From Clostridium tetanomorphum (lineage in GTDB: Bacteria > Bacillota > Clostridia > Clostridiales > Clostridiaceae): a stretch of 64,000 nt of DNA. The translations under genes were made by a program, and so were the position numbers. Position 1 is the stretch's first letter; each line of letters opens with the position of its first letter. Below are positions 8,240 to 17,801 of the stretch, piece after piece. Where the stretch lies: positions 1 through 64,000 of the forward strand of contig NZ_JAGGKA010000013.1 of the NCBI RefSeq assembly GCF_017873215.1. The letters are read 5' to 3'. Under the pieces are notes generated by a model, which worked only from the letters and a program-made list of their open reading frames with translations, had not been told where the DNA came from and made no database searches.

Positions 8240-9307
8240 CTAATCAACTTTCCATACTTTCATTTTTCCATATCTGTCCCCACATTCACCTATATAAGTA
8301 AAGTTTCTATTTTTATAAGAAAATTCTACAGCATCATTATTCCAAAAACTTTTCCATGGTACATCCTCTTTCATATTTTTAGGTTCTCCTCCATCTGTAA
8401 TTATAATACCACCAGAAACTAATTTTTTTAAAACCGAATTAAAAGCAATATGTGAAAACCAATTGAAACTGGAACTGCTTAAGCTTTTACTATATACTCT
8501 ATAATAAAATACAGATATTTTTTCTATATTTACTAAACTCAAAGCTCCTTCAAATCTATGGCAATAAATATCTATTTTCTTATTCTTTTTAAATTTTGTT
8601 TTCCAAACTTCTTTTACACTAATATCTTCTGCATTTATAAAATGAAAATTAACCATAAAGTTTTCTTCAATTTTCTTAATCACTTCAAGGTTATCATTAT
8701 TAGGAAGCGATACTGCAAATGGAATAACATCGCTTGAAAAACTACCACAATGGTCTTTATTATCCTTATTTCTATCCATACTTCCTTTGTAAACGCCACA
8801 CTCCAGCAAGGGTAGCAATATTTGTCCACCATCTGCAAAATGAAACTCTTTAATGGAATTGATAAAAAGAGCTAAAGGTTCATAAGTATCTATACCACAA
8901 CATGGATAAAATAAACTTCCTTCAACTATTGGTATATTAAATATTTGATTAAATCTAACACTTACTTCTTTAATAGATTCCATACTATATTCATTATTAT
9001 TAAATATTCCATAACAGCATTGTATATATTGACTTCTATTTATATTAAACTTAAATCCTAATTTTTTTAACTCTTCTAATATATATCTGTCCAGAGAATA
9101 TAAGCCTAATTTTTGAAGATTTTCTACTTCATCTCTATGGATATTTATACTAAAACCTAGCATAGAAAACTCAAATTCATCTTTTTCTGTACTATAATAT
9201 ATTTTTGCTTCAAATTCTTTTCCTAAGGTTACTACTACATGTTTAAAAAACTTATCTACAGAGTACTGTTTTGAAATCAAAGATCTTACCCATACAGAAG
9301 TATTCAT
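8240..9307 (-). CDS. Protein of unknown function, 355 aa
   Basis: Not recognised. The predicted protein is soluble, without signal peptide or membrane segments. Features that can be pointed out are paired cysteines (QCCYGIF, YPCCGIDTYEPL), a segment resembling an SAM-methyltransferase late strand (GGIIITDGGEPKNM), and an aromatic C-terminus. The CCGIDTYEPL and later ITDGG segments allow a Rossmann-like fold but no family is assigned. It is convergent with the chemoreceptor and divergent from the HesB-like gene. Confidence 0.75.
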   Translation of the reverse strand: MNTSVWVRSLISKQYSVDKFFKHVVVTLGKEFEAKIYYSTEKDEFEFSMLGFSINIHRDEVENLQKLGLYSLDRYILEELKKLGFKFNINRSQYIQCCYGIFNNNEYSMESIKEVSVRFNQIFNIPIVEGSLFYPCCGIDTYEPLALFINSIKEFHFADGGQILLPLLECGVYKGSMDRNKDNKDHCGSFSSDVIPFAVSLPNNDNLEVIKKIEENFMVNFHFINAEDISVKEVWKTKFKKNKKIDIYCHRFEGALSLVNIEKISVFYYRVYSKSLSSSSFNWFSHIAFNSVLKKLVSGGIIITDGGEPKNMKEDVPWKSFWNNDAVEFSYKNRNFTYIGECGDRYGKMKVWKVD

Positions 9308-9452
9308 TCCCTATCCTCTTTCTTTATTAAAGTTTATATCTTATTATAAAGGAAAAAAATATAAAGTCAATATAAAGACTTATTTGAAAAACCTAATATA
9401 TTATATTAAAATAGAAAATACTATGCATAACAATATAAAAGGAGGAAATAAA

Positions 9453-9785
9453 ATGAATGCAATAAATATGAGTGATATAGCTTATGATGAATTTAAAAAA
9501 TTTCTAGAAGAACATAATGTTGTACATAATTTAATCAGAATTAATCTAGCTGGTATGGGCTGTGGTGGGCCAATATTTAATATTGTTATAGATTCTGAGA
9601 AGAGCAATGACACTGTAACTAAGATACATGATTTAACTTTCTTAGTGGATAAGGATCTTATTGCAGAATTTGGAGGATTCACCTTAACTTGCGCTGAAGA
9701 AAGTGGTATAGATGGATTTTCCCTTCATCCAATGATACAAAACGACGATGACTATGGTTGTTCTACTTGTTCAGGATGTCATTAA
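9453..9785 (+). CDS. HesB/IscA-like protein with cysteine-rich tail
   Basis: A 110-residue protein of the HesB-like (IscA-related) superfamily found in clostridia. The start is the ATG at 9453, 6 nt after AAAGGAGG; a farther upstream ATG in frame lacks a site. The core begins MSDIAYDEFKKFLEE, followed by GMGCGGP, and the tail is CSTCSGCH. The Cys-Gly-Cys C-terminal pair of true A-type carriers is absent in that form, so Fe-S cluster carrier activity is only possible. A second member of this family is at 57973. Confidence 0.8.
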   Translation: MNAINMSDIAYDEFKKFLEEHNVVHNLIRINLAGMGCGGPIFNIVIDSEKSNDTVTKIHDLTFLVDKDLIAEFGGFTLTCAEESGIDGFSLHPMIQNDDDYGCSTCSGCH

Positions 9786-9823
9786 AAAAATTTCCTGGCA
9801 ACATCTTTAAGAACTAAATAAAA

Positions 9824-9939
9824 AAATAATAAAGAATAAATTTAGGAAAAATTTCTTTTGCTGATGTATAGAAAATCTTTTATTTAAAATTTTTCTTAAT
9901 ACTAATTGAAAATTTATCCATATTTATTCTTTATTATTT
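9824..9939. repeat. 116-bp inverted-repeat element between convergent genes
   Basis: A perfect 18-bp inverted repeat (9824-9841 with 9922-9939, arm AAATAATAAAGAATAAAT) encloses a second 8-bp pairing, GAAAAATT / AATTTTTC (9846-9853 with 9888-9895). It fills the space between the HesB-like gene and the HAD phosphatase gene. It may act as a bidirectional terminator or be a small MITE-like element. Confidence 0.6.
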
Positions 9940-9971
9940 ATAAAACTTACTTATTAATCTTTATAGATTTT

Positions 9972-10769
9972 TTAATCACTATCTAAAATAAATTTTTGTA
10001 GAGCATAAGCTACTCCATTTTCCTCATTACTTTTAGTTATAAAATCTGCCCTTTCTTTTAAGCCATCTGAAGCATTACCCATAGCTACTCCAAACCCTGC
10101 ATATTCTATCATTGGAATATCGTTATCCCAATCTCCTATTGCCATTACTTCATTTCTTTCTATGTTATAATACTTAGCAATTTTTTCTAACATAACCCCC
10201 TTATTCACCTTATTACTAAAAATCTCTAAAAATATTGATAATGTAAATTCTCCATTTATTTTTCCTTTAAAGTTTTTGTTTAAAATATCTTTTATTTCTA
10301 ATAATTTTTCATGTTCCTCTACAACAATTATTTTATCTAAATTCATATGTTCCTTATAAAAATGAGATAAATTTTCTACTTCTATAGGAATTCCTGTATA
10401 ATACTCATGATCTAAATAATTATTAAATTTTGCTACATATGTGTTACCATCTATAAATAATATAATGTATCTTTTTTCTTCTTGAAAAAAATTAATTATT
10501 TCTTTACCTACAATGGAGTCTATACTTTCATTGAATATTGTTTTTCCTTCTTTGTTATAAACCCTACATCCATTCATTCCTATTACTAAATCTTTAACAC
10601 CTAACTTATGTAAAAAAGGCTTTAGTGCTTTATAATCTCTACCTGATGCTAAAACCACTTTAATACCTTTTTCTTTTACTTTATTCACTGTATACATTAC
10701 TTCATCTCTTAATACATGATCTTTGTCTAATAATGTACCGTCTATATCTAATGCTACTAATTTAAACAT
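9972..10769 (-). CDS. Cof-type HAD-IIB sugar/nucleotide phosphatase
   Basis: A 265-residue HAD hydrolase of the Cof family. Motif I is DIDGTLL at residues 8-14 (nucleophile and acid/base Asp), motif II is LASG near residue 40, and motif IV is GDWDNDIPM near residue 218; a IIB-type cap lies between II and III. Such enzymes dephosphorylate phosphosugars or pyridoxal phosphate, but the substrate cannot be read from sequence. It stands upstream of no obvious operon partner; purF ends 75 bp before its start. Confidence 0.92.
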   Translation of the reverse strand: MFKLVALDIDGTLLDKDHVLRDEVMYTVNKVKEKGIKVVLASGRDYKALKPFLHKLGVKDLVIGMNGCRVYNKEGKTIFNESIDSIVGKEIINFFQEEKRYIILFIDGNTYVAKFNNYLDHEYYTGIPIEVENLSHFYKEHMNLDKIIVVEEHEKLLEIKDILNKNFKGKINGEFTLSIFLEIFSNKVNKGVMLEKIAKYYNIERNEVMAIGDWDNDIPMIEYAGFGVAMGNASDGLKERADFITKSNEENGVAYALQKFILDSD

Positions 10770-10844
10770 AATACCCCTCCTGTTTATACTAATATAATAC
10801 TTTCCAATGTATTATATTTCTAAACATAATTAAATAAATCCTTT

Positions 10845-12209
10845 TTAATTATAGGGGTATTTTCCATTAAAGCATCCAAAACAAAAACTTTTATCTTTTC
10901 CTAATATGTTATGTAATCCTTCCAAACTTAAAAAACCTATACTGTCTGCTCCAATACTGTTTTTAATTTCATCAATACTTCTAGAATAGGATATAAGCTC
11001 TTTTTTATATTTAATATCTAACCCTAATTTACAATAACTTTTAACAATTGGAGAAGCAATTCTAAAATGTACCTCTTTAGCACCAGCATTTCTAAGTATC
11101 TTAATTAAACTTCTAGCAGTAGTTCCTCTTATCATAGAATCATCTACTACTATAACGCTTTTATTATATACATTTACTTTTATTGGAGAAAGTTTTATTG
11201 AAATCTTTTGTCTTCTTATTTTCTCATAAGGATTTATAAATGTTCTTCCTATATACCTATTTTTAACAATTGCTACATTATAAGCTATTCCAGCAGCCTT
11301 GGCATACCCCATAGCTGCTGGCACTCCTGAATCAGGTACTCCTATTACTATATCTCCTTTTGCTGGACATTCTTTAAACAACTCTTCTCCTGCCAAAACT
11401 CTAGATACATATACATTAATATTGTCTATAATACTATCTTCTCTAGCAAAATAAATATATTCAAAGGTGCAAAGATAGTTTTTTTCTTTTTCACATATCC
11501 TTATACTTTTAATTCCATTTTCCTGTATTAATACCATTTCTCCTGGTTCTACATCTCTTATAATTTCTCCTCCTAATGAAGTTATTCCACAACTTTCCGA
11601 TGATATAATAGAATCATCTCCTAATTTTCCTATAGAAAGTGGTCTTATACCTTTAGGATCTCTTATTCCTATTAGTTTATTTTTAGCTAAAATAACTAAA
11701 GAATAAGCTCCCTTTACAAGCTTTAGTGTAGAAATTATAGCTTCTTCTATTCTTTTACCTTTGTCTATTTCTTTTACTATAATTCTTAATATTATTTCAC
11801 TATCTGTAGTACTTTCAAAAATAATATTCTTTCCCAATTCTTCTTTTAACTTATTTTTGTTTATTACATTTCCATTATGAGCTAAAGCTATTTGTCCAAT
11901 TTTTGAATTACATATAAAAGGTTGTGCATTTTCTATTTTACTTTCACCGGTAGTTGAATACCTAACATGCCCAATACAGAATTTCCCCTTTATATTACTA
12001 AAATCATTATGCTCTAACAAACTATCTACTAGTCCCATAGATTTATAAGTATTTATATGTTGTCCATTTGTTACTGCTATGCCTGCACTTTCCTGTCCCC
12101 TATGTTGTAGAGCATACAATCCATAATAAGTGATCACCGGTGTATTAAAATTTCTCTTAGAAAATACTCCAAATACTCCACATTCCTCTTTAAACTTATC
12201 ATCATTCAT
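10845..12209 (-). CDS. purF: Amidophosphoribosyltransferase (glutamine PRPP amidotransferase)
   Basis: Makes 5-phosphoribosylamine from PRPP and glutamine, the first step to AIR, purines and thiamine pyrimidine. The 454-residue protein is a B. subtilis-type PurF: N-terminal Ntn glutaminase with nucleophile C10 after a short propeptide, a phosphoribosyltransferase domain with the PRPP motif VIVVDDSMIRGTT near residues 350-362, and cysteines for the structural Fe-S cluster (about C246, C443, C446 in CFGCFNGKYP). It follows thiC at once (stop of thiC next to the start), so it shares the TPP-riboswitch transcript. No other pur gene is nearby; it could be the only PurF or a thiamine-dedicated paralogue. 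Confidence 0.95.
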   Translation of the reverse strand: MNDDKFKEECGVFGVFSKRNFNTPVITYYGLYALQHRGQESAGIAVTNGQHINTYKSMGLVDSLLEHNDFSNIKGKFCIGHVRYSTTGESKIENAQPFICNSKIGQIALAHNGNVINKNKLKEELGKNIIFESTTDSEIILRIIVKEIDKGKRIEEAIISTLKLVKGAYSLVILAKNKLIGIRDPKGIRPLSIGKLGDDSIISSESCGITSLGGEIIRDVEPGEMVLIQENGIKSIRICEKEKNYLCTFEYIYFAREDSIIDNINVYVSRVLAGEELFKECPAKGDIVIGVPDSGVPAAMGYAKAAGIAYNVAIVKNRYIGRTFINPYEKIRRQKISIKLSPIKVNVYNKSVIVVDDSMIRGTTARSLIKILRNAGAKEVHFRIASPIVKSYCKLGLDIKYKKELISYSRSIDEIKNSIGADSIGFLSLEGLHNILGKDKSFCFGCFNGKYPYN

Positions 12210-13523
12210 TTAATCATCATCTCTTAAAATATTTATATTTTTCCCATCCATTACTTTATTCATATTTCTTATTGCACACATTTTTCCACACATTGTACAA
12301 GTGTGTTCATCTTCTGGTTTTGAGCTTTCTCTATATCTGATAGCCTTTTCTGGATCTATAGCAAGGTTGAACATCTTTTCCCAATTTAGTTCCCTTCTAG
12401 CTTTACTCATTTCATTATCCCAATTTCTTGCTCCTTTAACTCCCTTAGCTATATCCGCTGCATGAGCTGCTATTTTAGTAGCTATTATTCCTTCTTTCAT
12501 ATCTTCTAAATCTGGCAACCTCAAATGCTCAGCTGGAGTTACATAGCACAGAAAATCTGCTCCATATGTTGCTGCAATTGCTCCTCCTATGGCACTGGTT
12601 ATATGATCATATCCAGGAGCTACATCTGTTACAATAGGTCCTAAGACATAAAATGGTGCTTCATGACACAACTTCTTTTCCAAAATCATATTTGCTTCTA
12701 TTTCATTTAAAGCCATATGTCCCGGTCCTTCTATCATAATTTGTACATTTCTTTCCCAAGCTCTTTTTGTAAGCTCTCCTAAAGTCATAAGTTCTTTAAT
12801 TTGACTTGGATCTGTGGAATCTGCAATACATCCAGGTCTACATGCGTCTCCTAAGCTTATAGTCACATCATATTTTTCACATATATCTAAAACTTTATCA
12901 AAGTATTCATAAAAAGGATTTTCTTTCTCATTTAACTGCATCCAAGCATAAAGTAAACTTCCTCCTCTTGAAACAAAGTTCATAAGTCTTGGATTCCTTT
13001 TAAATACTTCTGCGGTTTCTCTATTTATACCTGCATGTATAGTCATAAAATCCACACCATCTTCAGCATGAGTTTCTATAACTTTTAAAAGTTCCTCTGC
13101 AGTTATATCCTTTAATTCTTTATCATAAAATCCCACAGCATCATACATAGGAACCGTTCCTATCATTGCTGGTGACATATCTATAAGTCTTTTTCTAAAC
13201 TCTTTAGTTTTTCCAAAGCAGCTTAAATCCATTATCGCTTCTGCCTTCATATCTACAGCTTTCTTTACCTTTTCAAGTTCCATATCCACATTACAACAAT
13301 CTTTTGAAATACCTAAATTAACATTTATTTTGGTTCTTAATCCTTTTCCTATTCCTTCTGCGCTTATATTTTTATGATTCTTATTTGCAGGAATGGCTAC
13401 TTTTCCACTAGCCACTAGATCCATAAGTTCTTTTACATCCATATTTTCTTTTTTTGCTACTATTTCTATCTCTTTTGTCACTATACCCTTTCTTGCTGCA
13501 TCCATTTGAGTTGTGTAATTCAT
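12210..13523 (-). CDS. thiC: Phosphomethylpyrimidine synthase (HMP-P synthase)
   Basis: Radical SAM enzyme converting AIR into HMP-phosphate, the thiamine pyrimidine. At 437 residues it is the short clostridial form without the N-terminal ThiC-associated domain. Core segments [14 protein letters not shown] and [15 protein letters not shown] are present. The cluster cysteines are at the C-terminus, C409-x2-C412-x3-C416 (CTMCGKMC), one residue tighter than the C-x2-C-x4-C of E. coli-type ThiC. A TPP riboswitch and terminator lie in its leader, which argues against a BzaF-type benzimidazole enzyme of the same superfamily. Confidence 0.94.
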   Translation of the reverse strand: MNYTTQMDAARKGIVTKEIEIVAKKENMDVKELMDLVASGKVAIPANKNHKNISAEGIGKGLRTKINVNLGISKDCCNVDMELEKVKKAVDMKAEAIMDLSCFGKTKEFRKRLIDMSPAMIGTVPMYDAVGFYDKELKDITAEELLKVIETHAEDGVDFMTIHAGINRETAEVFKRNPRLMNFVSRGGSLLYAWMQLNEKENPFYEYFDKVLDICEKYDVTISLGDACRPGCIADSTDPSQIKELMTLGELTKRAWERNVQIMIEGPGHMALNEIEANMILEKKLCHEAPFYVLGPIVTDVAPGYDHITSAIGGAIAATYGADFLCYVTPAEHLRLPDLEDMKEGIIATKIAAHAADIAKGVKGARNWDNEMSKARRELNWEKMFNLAIDPEKAIRYRESSKPEDEHTCTMCGKMCAIRNMNKVMDGKNINILRDDD

Positions 13524-13592
13524 TTAAAACATCTCCTTTTTTATTAATTAATTTTTTAGGTAATAACCTTTTATCTATCTAAAAAATAAAAA

Positions 13593-13617
13593 AAGGAAGC
13601 AATATTTTTGCTTCCCT
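13593..13617 (-). terminator. Riboswitch-controlled terminator before thiC
   Basis: On the minus strand GGAAGCAAAAATATTGCTTCC is followed by a T7 run, between aptamer and thiC start. Upstream GGAAGCATTTATGAGGGAAGC can pair alternatively, as expected for an antiterminator. Confidence 0.88.
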
Positions 13618-13679
13618 CATAAATGCTTCCATATAAAAATGCACAACTTTATATAAATAAAATTATGCATATTATACAA

Positions 13680-13767
13680 AGTTCTTCCCTACGCTGGTAT
13701 TACCCAAATCAGGTTATGAGGGTCTGAGCTCACATCTCACTCTCAGCCTATTTATAGGCTCCCCTAG
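13680..13767 (-). promoter_or_regulatory. TPP riboswitch (THI element)
   Basis: The minus strand shows the conserved order of the thiamine pyrophosphate aptamer: GGGGAGCC, GGCTGAGAG, GACCCTCATAACCTGATTTGG and GGTAATACCAGCGTAGGGAA. It lies 157 bp before thiC with a terminator between, so TPP is expected to stop transcription of thiC and purF. Confidence 0.97.
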
Positions 13768-13849
13768 ATATATTTAATTTTAAGCTTTGATTTAAATCTA
13801 TCACATTTGTTACATGATGTCAATTTAAAATGTGCTACCAAAAATTTTC

Positions 13850-15547
13850 TTATTTCACTGTAAACTCATTTACGCTGTCTAGCACATTTCCTGTCATACA
13901 TGTTAATGCCTTTGATGAATTAGTTATATCTTCACTATGTATATTTATTTGTTCAACAGAACTAGCTATCTCTTCTATTGAAGCTGATACTTGTTGTGCC
14001 ACTATAGATGCTTCATTTATTTTTTCAAAAACACCTTCACTTTCTTTATCAATTTTAACCGCAGAGTTACTCAGCTTTTGCATATTTGGCGTAACTTGCC
14101 CTATCATGGATATTATTTCCCCAAATGAATTCATAGCATTATCTATAATGGAGCTCTGATTGCTTAATTCTTCATTCATAAAATTAGAATTATTTACAAT
14201 ATCAGTACTATCTCTTGATATGCTATCAATTAACAAATTTATATTTTCTACAGAGGTTTTACTTTGTTCTGCAAGCTTTCTAATTTCATCTGCCACTACA
14301 GAAAATCCTCTTCCAGCTTCTCCTGCCCTAGCAGCTTCAATAGCTGCATTTAATGCTAAAAGATTAGTTTGTTCTGATATATTATTAATAAGATTGCTTA
14401 TTTCATGTATTTCTTTAACTTTTTCACCTAGCCCCATTATTTTATTAGAAAATGTATTGAAATAATCTCTTATATTTTTTATAGAGTTGGTTAAAGAATT
14501 CATTTCTTCACTACTTCCTATGGCCATATCGCTTACAATATCTGCATTTATATTTATTTCAACTATGCTTTCATTCATTTTCCTTAAATCACTACTAAAT
14601 TTATTAATATTATCATTAACACAGGACAAACTGTTTGATTGTTCTTCGGTTCCTTTTGCAATTTCCTCTAAAGCTGCTGACACATTTTGCAATGAAGACA
14701 GTATTTGCCCAGATGCTTCAAATAATTTTTCTCCTTCCTTGTCCACAGAAAAGGAATTATTTTTAACTTTATTTATCATATTTGAGACTTTCATTATGGT
14801 CTCATTGAGTTCTTCACTAATAATACCAAATTCATTTTTTCCCAGTGATTTTAATTTTACTGCAAAATTTCCTTTAGCTATTTGTCCAATATTATCTACT
14901 ATTTCTTTTGAAGATTTTCCTATAATTTTTCTCATTTTTAAACATATAAAATTAAATACAACTATGCTAATAAGTAAAATAATTATAAACATTTTTATTG
15001 AAAACTTATATATATTATTGTTACTTTTATTTAATTCTGCTGCTTCCTCATTATTAAATTTTATTAGATAATTTAATTTAGATTCTATACTATTTCCATA
15101 ATAATCTAAAGTTTTTAAATCTTCTTTAGAAAATTTATATCCTTTGTTTAATTTTTCATCTAATTTATTCCAATTTCTTATGTACTCTCCATATTCTTTT
15201 TGTATAGCATTTAGAACTTCATTTTCTTCTTCATGAACATTATCAGATATATATGTATTTAAGTTCTTTTTAATATTATTATCATAATTTTTTATTTCAT
15301 TGTTATATTCTTTTTTATAGCTAGAATTAGCTCTATTTACTTTTATCCTTATGTTCAAATAATCGCTTCTTACTTCATTTAAATAAGCAAGGGGTTCCAT
15401 ATTATTTTTAAGCATAATTAAAGAATTATTATTAATAATTCTTATGTATCTTAATGCTGACATTCCTATAACTATTATGAAAAATATTGCTAACATTTCT
15501 AAAGTTAAAATTGCCTTTGTTATCTTTAAATTCCTAAATTTAATCAC
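13850..15547 (-). CDS. Methyl-accepting chemotaxis protein with 4HB-type sensor
   Basis: A 565-residue chemoreceptor. TM1 spans about residues 10-30, a helical extracytoplasmic domain of about 150 residues follows (four-helix-bundle type), then TM2 (about 185-205), HAMP, and the MCP domain with tip [19 protein letters not shown] near residue 390. Start is GTG at 15547, 6 nt after GGGAGGG. The signalling domain is similar to the receptor at 6068 but the sensor is unrelated, so they detect different signals. Confidence 0.93.
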   Translation of the reverse strand: MIKFRNLKITKAILTLEMLAIFFIIVIGMSALRYIRIINNNSLIMLKNNMEPLAYLNEVRSDYLNIRIKVNRANSSYKKEYNNEIKNYDNNIKKNLNTYISDNVHEEENEVLNAIQKEYGEYIRNWNKLDEKLNKGYKFSKEDLKTLDYYGNSIESKLNYLIKFNNEEAAELNKSNNNIYKFSIKMFIIILLISIVVFNFICLKMRKIIGKSSKEIVDNIGQIAKGNFAVKLKSLGKNEFGIISEELNETIMKVSNMINKVKNNSFSVDKEGEKLFEASGQILSSLQNVSAALEEIAKGTEEQSNSLSCVNDNINKFSSDLRKMNESIVEININADIVSDMAIGSSEEMNSLTNSIKNIRDYFNTFSNKIMGLGEKVKEIHEISNLINNISEQTNLLALNAAIEAARAGEAGRGFSVVADEIRKLAEQSKTSVENINLLIDSISRDSTDIVNNSNFMNEELSNQSSIIDNAMNSFGEIISMIGQVTPNMQKLSNSAVKIDKESEGVFEKINEASIVAQQVSASIEEIASSVEQINIHSEDITNSSKALTCMTGNVLDSVNEFTVK

Positions 15548-15697
15548 TTTAATCCCTCCCTAATAAAGTTTTATCTCTTAACAATGTTCTATATAAAGCA
15601 AATATCTTGCTTATTGATAATGAATATCAATATCAATTTCTTTATAATTGTAGCAATATTTCTCATTAAATTCAATAGTTTTATTAAAATAGAGTAA

Positions 15698-15738
15698 AAA
15701 AATACCTTCATTAGCAATTCACTAATGAAGGTATTTTT
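15698..15738 (-). terminator. Terminator of the rubrerythrin gene
   Basis: Arms AAATACCTTCATTAG / CTAATGAAGGTATTT with a 6-nt loop, T-run in the minus direction, between the rubrerythrin stop and the chemoreceptor start. Confidence 0.88.
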
Positions 15739-15770
15739 CATTTGAAATATCTTTGTTTATATAATAAATA

Positions 15771-16313
15771 TTATTTAAAATATCTATTTAATAATCCTTT
15801 AAATGCAGAACCATGTCTTGCTTCATCTTTACACATTTCATGTACTGTATCATGAATTGCATCTAAATTTAATTTCTTAGCTAAAGTCGCTAAATCTTTC
15901 TTTCCTTGACATGCGCCATGCTCTGCTTCTACTCTCATCTCTAAATTTTTCTTTGTGTCAGCACAGACTACTTCTCCTAATAATTCCGCAAACTTTGCAG
16001 CATGTTCTGCTTCTTCAAATGCTATTCTCTTATAAGCTTCTGCTATTTCTGGAAATCCTTCTCTATCTGCCTGTCTGCTCATAGCTAAATACATTCCTAC
16101 TTCTGTACATTCTCCTGTAAAATTAGCTCTTAATCCTTCTATAACTTCAGCATCCACATCTTTTCCTACTCCTATTCTGTGCTCATCTGCCCAACTCATT
16201 TCATTCTTCTTTTCTATAAACTTATCTGCACCTACTCCACATAATGGACACTTTTCTGGTGCTTGTTCTCCTTCATAAACATATCCACATACTGTACATA
16301 CAAATTTTTTCAT
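15771..16313 (-). CDS. Reverse rubrerythrin
   Basis: Peroxide/oxygen-reducing diiron protein of anaerobes. The domain order is reversed relative to classical rubrerythrin: N-terminal rubredoxin centre C6/C9 and C22/C25 (CTVCGY, CPLCG), then the ferritin-like diiron domain with ligands in [31 protein letters not shown] and [11 protein letters not shown]. Length 180 residues is normal for revRbr. In Clostridium acetobutylicum such proteins are strongly induced by oxygen under PerR; a PerR-like box overlaps the promoter here. Monocistronic, with its own terminator. Confidence 0.95.
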   Translation of the reverse strand: MKKFVCTVCGYVYEGEQAPEKCPLCGVGADKFIEKKNEMSWADEHRIGVGKDVDAEVIEGLRANFTGECTEVGMYLAMSRQADREGFPEIAEAYKRIAFEEAEHAAKFAELLGEVVCADTKKNLEMRVEAEHGACQGKKDLATLAKKLNLDAIHDTVHEMCKDEARHGSAFKGLLNRYFK

Positions 16314-16385
16314 TTTTAAATTCCTCCCATTTCCAAATCATTTATTTATTTTTAAATTATTTAACTTCATCCGACAATAACTATT

Positions 16386-16400
16386 ATATAATAATTATTA
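16386..16400. promoter_or_regulatory. PerR/Fur-family box before the reverse rubrerythrin gene
   Basis: ATATAATAATTATTA matches the PerR box TTATAATNATTATAA at 12 of 14 defined positions. It lies inside a larger imperfect palindrome (16374-16404) and covers a TATAAT -10 on the minus strand, 73 bp before the gene. Confidence 0.65.
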
Positions 16401-16427
16401 TTGTTTTGCAATAGTTTTTTAAAATTT

Positions 16428-17612
16428 TTAATCATTTTTTCCAATAAATTTTAAAGCTTTTGTTATTCTCTCTAAAGCTTCCTTTAATATAATACGAGAA
16501 CAAGCTAGATTTATTCTTTGAAATCCTTCTCCTTCTTTTCCAAAAATATTTCCAGCATTAAATCCTACCTTAGCTTTATTGGTTAAAAAATCTCTTAGTT
16601 CTAAATCGTTCATTTTAAGTCCTCTAAAATCTACCCATGCTAAATATGTGGCTTCAGGCTTTATAAGCTTAATTTGTGGTAAATTCTCCTTTAGATAATT
16701 TTCTAAAAAGTCAAAGTTTTCTTTTACATAATGAAGCATTTCTTTATACCACTGTTCTCCATAATTATAAGCAGCCTCTAAAGCTACCATTCCTAAAGTA
16801 TTTAAACTTCCCATAGCATTTATTTTTAATCTATGCAAAAACTTATCCCTTAAATATTTATTAGATATGACTATATTACAAACCTGTAATCCAGCTATAT
16901 TGAAGGTTTTGGTTGGAGCTGTACACGTTATAGAAATTTCTGCAAATTCTTCACTTATAGTAGCAAAAGGAATGTGATTATATTCTTCAAATACTATATC
17001 TGAATGAATCTCATCTGATACCATTATTATATTATGACTTAAACATATTTCTCCCAATCTTGTTAACTCATTCTTTGTCCAAACTCTTCCTACTGGATTG
17101 TGTGGACTACACAAAAATAATACTTTTACTCTATCATCTATTTTTTTCTCTAAGTCCTCAAAATCAATGTAATATTTTCCATCTTCTAATTTCAATGGAT
17201 TCTCAACTACTATTCGTTGATTATCTTCAATTGCTCCTTTAAATCGGTGGTATACAGGAGGTTGAATAATAACCTTATCTCCTTTTTCGGTATAAGCTTG
17301 TACTATCCAATATAAAGCAGGTACTACTGCTGGCGCTGTACAAATCCATTCCTTTTCTATTTTAAAGTTGTGGTGCTCATTCATCCAATTAATTACACTT
17401 TTATAATAGTTTTCTCCTGGTGCAGTATATCCAAAAATTCCATGTTCTGCTCTTTTTTTAATCTCTTCTATAATACATTCTGGGACTCTAAAGTCCATAT
17501 CTGCTACCCACATAGATAATACATTTTCTTCTCCAAATTTCTCTTTATTAAAATCCCATTTTTCTGAGTTTGTATTATGCCTATCTATAACTTTGTCAAA
17601 ATCATATTTCAT
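16428..17612 (-). CDS. MalY/PatB-type PLP-dependent cystathionine beta-lyase / aminotransferase
   Basis: Fold-type I PLP enzyme of the MalY/PatB group (394 residues), which cleaves C-S bonds of cystathionine or cysteine to give homocysteine or sulfide, or acts as an aminotransferase. Family segments visible: MWVADMDF near the N-terminus, CSPHNPVGRVW, VSDEIHSDI, and the PLP lysine in SITCTAPTKTFNIAGLQ (about residue 235). The C-terminal QRINLACSR arginine binds the substrate carboxylate. No operon partners. Confidence 0.92.
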   Translation of the reverse strand: MKYDFDKVIDRHNTNSEKWDFNKEKFGEENVLSMWVADMDFRVPECIIEEIKKRAEHGIFGYTAPGENYYKSVINWMNEHHNFKIEKEWICTAPAVVPALYWIVQAYTEKGDKVIIQPPVYHRFKGAIEDNQRIVVENPLKLEDGKYYIDFEDLEKKIDDRVKVLFLCSPHNPVGRVWTKNELTRLGEICLSHNIIMVSDEIHSDIVFEEYNHIPFATISEEFAEISITCTAPTKTFNIAGLQVCNIVISNKYLRDKFLHRLKINAMGSLNTLGMVALEAAYNYGEQWYKEMLHYVKENFDFLENYLKENLPQIKLIKPEATYLAWVDFRGLKMNDLELRDFLTNKAKVGFNAGNIFGKEGEGFQRINLACSRIILKEALERITKALKFIGKND

Positions 17613-17801
17613 ACCTATTTCCCCTTTCTATAACTAAAAGTTTACCTTTATACATTTTTAATTAATTTTATCATAATATAATATTTAATCCTACGTTTAT
17701 AATTAATGTTAATATATTCACTTATGTTTAATAACTTGTGATATTATGGTAATATCTAATATGAAATGAATTTTTTAAAGTAATGTTATATAAGAGAGGT
17801 A

